Part shown: piece by piece, positions 62,792 to 63,970 of the stretch | How positions within the stretch are numbered: position 1 is the stretch's first letter | Layout: each line of letters begins with the position of its first letter | Assembly (NCBI RefSeq): GCF_001556105.1 | Contig: NZ_LSIF01000068.1 | Location: 1 to 63,970, forward strand | Direction of reading: 5' to 3' | Source of the DNA: Pseudoxanthomonas mexicana | GTDB taxonomy: Bacteria > Pseudomonadota > Gammaproteobacteria > Xanthomonadales > Xanthomonadaceae | Length of the DNA: 63,970 bases | Made by a program: the position numbers and the translations under genes | The notes under the pieces: model-generated | The model's database searches: none | What the model saw: the letters and a program-made list of their open reading frames with translations, nothing else | What the model was told of the DNA's origin: nothing

Positions 62792-63910
62792 ATGAAGCTC
62801 ATTTGGTCTACGGAAGACTTCAAACCTGCCGGGTTTCCGATCGAGGGATTTCCCATCCTTCTGGAAGCCTCCGGAGCAATTAATCCAGTAGTGCATGCAT
62901 TCTTAGTAGGGGAGCTGCTCCAATCAGCTCGAAGGCCGTCCAGGGCGACATGGGCCAACTACGCTTTCGCTCTTACGCGCTTCTTCACCTTCCTTGAAGA
63001 ATCCTCACGCTCATGGAATGAAAGACTGATCCCTGGCGCTCCAAGCGTAGTAGCGGACTTCCGGAGCTATCTGCTTTCCGCCCCACTCAAGAGAAGCTCC
63101 GTAAACGCAAATTTGGATGTGATCGCGCGCTTCTTTCAGCACAGTTATGAAAGGGGAGAAATCGTCCATCTGCCCTTTGCAATGAGGGAATCCCGAAGTA
63201 GAGATGTAGGCACTCATTCAAAACGGTCGACGCGAGCGCCGGCGCCACGTCCTGACGTAAAACTTCGCGCTTCGAAACATATTCCCAAGATTCTTTCCGC
63301 CTCGGAAGTCATCGCATTCCTCCGCGGCTTCAAGAATGAAACTCTCAGGCTCATGGCGAGACTGCAAGTTGAGACTGGAATTCGTGTTGAAGAGCTCACC
63401 ACTTTTCCTTGCAGCTATGTAGTTGACCCGGACTCAATTGCGGGCAGGCCTTCCTTCATAGTGGTTCGGTTGTCGCCCGCCGATATGGCAACAAAGGGCG
63501 CGGTAGAAAGAACGATCCATGTGCCGAGGAGCTTGATGAGTTCTCTCTGGCTATACGTTCTCACTCAGCGACCAAGCCGCGCTTTAGGTTCGAGTGCGGC
63601 GCTCTTCGTCACTCAGCGCGGACAGCCTTACAAGACAAGATCAGTGTGGAAGCTGTACAGGGAAAATGACGGGCTGGTGGGTAGAGATGTGAATCCGCAC
63701 CTGCTCAGGCACACATACGCAACCCACACGCTCGTGGCTTTGACCAAGCACATCAACGCTGGCAATGCGCTGCTCTATGTTCGAGATCGTCTAGGGCACG
63801 CCTCAATCAGAACTACTGAGATCTATCTTCACTATGTCGATGACATGACGATCTCGGTGGCTGCCCGGTACCAGTCGGAAATCTCGCAGCTAATAAGCGA
63901 CCTGAAATGA
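62792..63910 (+). CDS. Tyrosine-type site-specific recombinase/integrase
   Basis: A 372-residue tyrosine recombinase with a complete catalytic set: Arg198 in ETGIRVEELT, Lys235 in ATKGAVERTI, His303 and Arg306 in HLLRHTYATH, His336 in DRLGHASIRTT and nucleophile Tyr345 in EIYLHY. The N-terminal half (about 30-130) is a SAM-like core-binding domain. The start at 62792 has GAGG six bases upstream; in-frame starts at 62780 and 62765 lack one. Codon use is much less GC-biased than its neighbours, a sign of transfer. It is not XerC/XerD and probably drives integration of the element disrupting dinB. Confidence 0.92.
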   Translation: MKLIWSTEDFKPAGFPIEGFPILLEASGAINPVVHAFLVGELLQSARRPSRATWANYAFALTRFFTFLEESSRSWNERLIPGAPSVVADFRSYLLSAPLKRSSVNANLDVIARFFQHSYERGEIVHLPFAMRESRSRDVGTHSKRSTRAPAPRPDVKLRASKHIPKILSASEVIAFLRGFKNETLRLMARLQVETGIRVEELTTFPCSYVVDPDSIAGRPSFIVVRLSPADMATKGAVERTIHVPRSLMSSLWLYVLTQRPSRALGSSAALFVTQRGQPYKTRSVWKLYRENDGLVGRDVNPHLLRHTYATHTLVALTKHINAGNALLYVRDRLGHASIRTTEIYLHYVDDMTISVAARYQSEISQLISDLK

Positions 63911-63970
63911 GGATTCTTGGGTAATCCCCCCGCAGATTAGCAGACCTCAGAAGTGGAATTTTCTCGTACG
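63911..63970. other. Sequence after the recombinase, window edge
   Basis: Sixty bases of moderate GC with no complete feature. The element presumably continues here; nothing can be assigned. Confidence 0.4.

Larger units (their letters stand above)
62714..63970. mobile_element. Left end of a lower-GC integrated element (continues past window)
   Basis: From 62714 the base composition drops (33 of 60 G+C at 63301-63360, against 42 of 60 in an atpA stretch at 43321-43380), rare-codon use appears, and the first gene is a tyrosine recombinase pointing inward. Its left boundary coincides with the interruption of dinB. The 78 bp before the recombinase contain a short palindrome GTCT-GTT-AGAC (62752-62762). 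The right end, cargo and duplicated core are outside the window. Confidence 0.65.

Noticed and set aside
62792..63910. XerC/XerD chromosome-dimer recombinase
   Set aside because: Longer (372 aa), divergent N-terminus, low-GC codon use and location at a composition break indicate an element-borne integrase.

Overview
This is a GC-rich (roughly two-thirds G+C), densely coding chromosomal segment of a gammaproteobacterium, most likely a Xanthomonadaceae member of the Pseudoxanthomonas/Stenotrophomonas/Lysobacter type. The assignment rests on gene content and style: a TonB-dependent receptor in a sugar-utilisation locus, an E3 subunit carrying its own lipoyl domains, two REP repeat families with a RAYT transposase, YajQ, fabA-fabB, and a complete atpIBEFHAGDC operon followed by glmU. 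Genus is an inference from memory of these families, not a search result.

Layout. 1-5.3 kb: the 3' end of a heptad-repeat protein, a tightly overlapping HipA-like kinase/DUF3037/DUF4031 operon, zntB, msrB and two secreted proteins. 5.4-11.4 kb: a divergent AraC regulator with an SDR and an aldo/keto reductase, a secreted amidohydrolase, a DsbA-family oxidoreductase and the TesA-like esterase. 11.5-14.7 kb: a YbbA/YbbP-type ABC pair divergent from tesA. 14.7-17.6 kb: a slipin / RtcB RNA ligase / small protein cluster. 17.6-18.8 kb: an almost gene-free, hairpin-rich block with an unusual tRNA-Asn, an abutting tRNA-like module and a possible small gene with its own promoter and terminator. 18.8-25 kb: rsmC-rsuA-HAD, a RAYT transposase between inverted REP sequences, yajQ-DUF1415, a DMT exporter and OmpW. 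25.5-34.1 kb: DUF1801, then a carbohydrate locus (LacI regulator, fused GH65 phosphorylase/beta-phosphoglucomutase, TonB-dependent receptor, MFS transporter). 34.2-39.3 kb: a YdcZ-type protein, a uracil-DNA-glycosylase-superfamily enzyme, aceF and lpdA. 39.7-46.9 kb: the ATP synthase operon. 47-48.9 kb: gtrA and glmU. 48.9-57.5 kb: a seven-gene minus-strand operon of adaptor, ABC ATPase, three FtsX/MacB-type permeases and an NtrC-type response regulator/histidine kinase pair. 57.7-62.5 kb: glmS, a periplasmic glycerophosphodiesterase and fabA-fabB. 62.7 kb to the end: the first nine codons of dinB, then clearly lower-GC DNA with a tyrosine recombinase, which I read as the left end of a mobile element inserted in dinB.

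How the parts work together. The carbohydrate locus looks like outer-membrane uptake (TonB receptor), inner-membrane uptake (MFS) and phosphorolysis to beta-glucose-1-phosphate, isomerised by the same polypeptide; direct-repeat operators around a TTGACA promoter are the likely LacI targets. The efflux operon carries its own two-component system, a good sigma-54 promoter and an array of TGTCC/GGACA half-sites, suggesting a self-regulated export system. fabAB has a consensus FNR/Anr box placed for class II activation. The ATP synthase operon has intercistronic hairpins at the E/F, A/G and D/C junctions.

The most unusual items are the dinB-disrupting element, the tRNA-Asn/tRNA-like pair, the sigma-54 promoter/half-site array of the export operon, and the GH65-phosphoglucomutase fusion.
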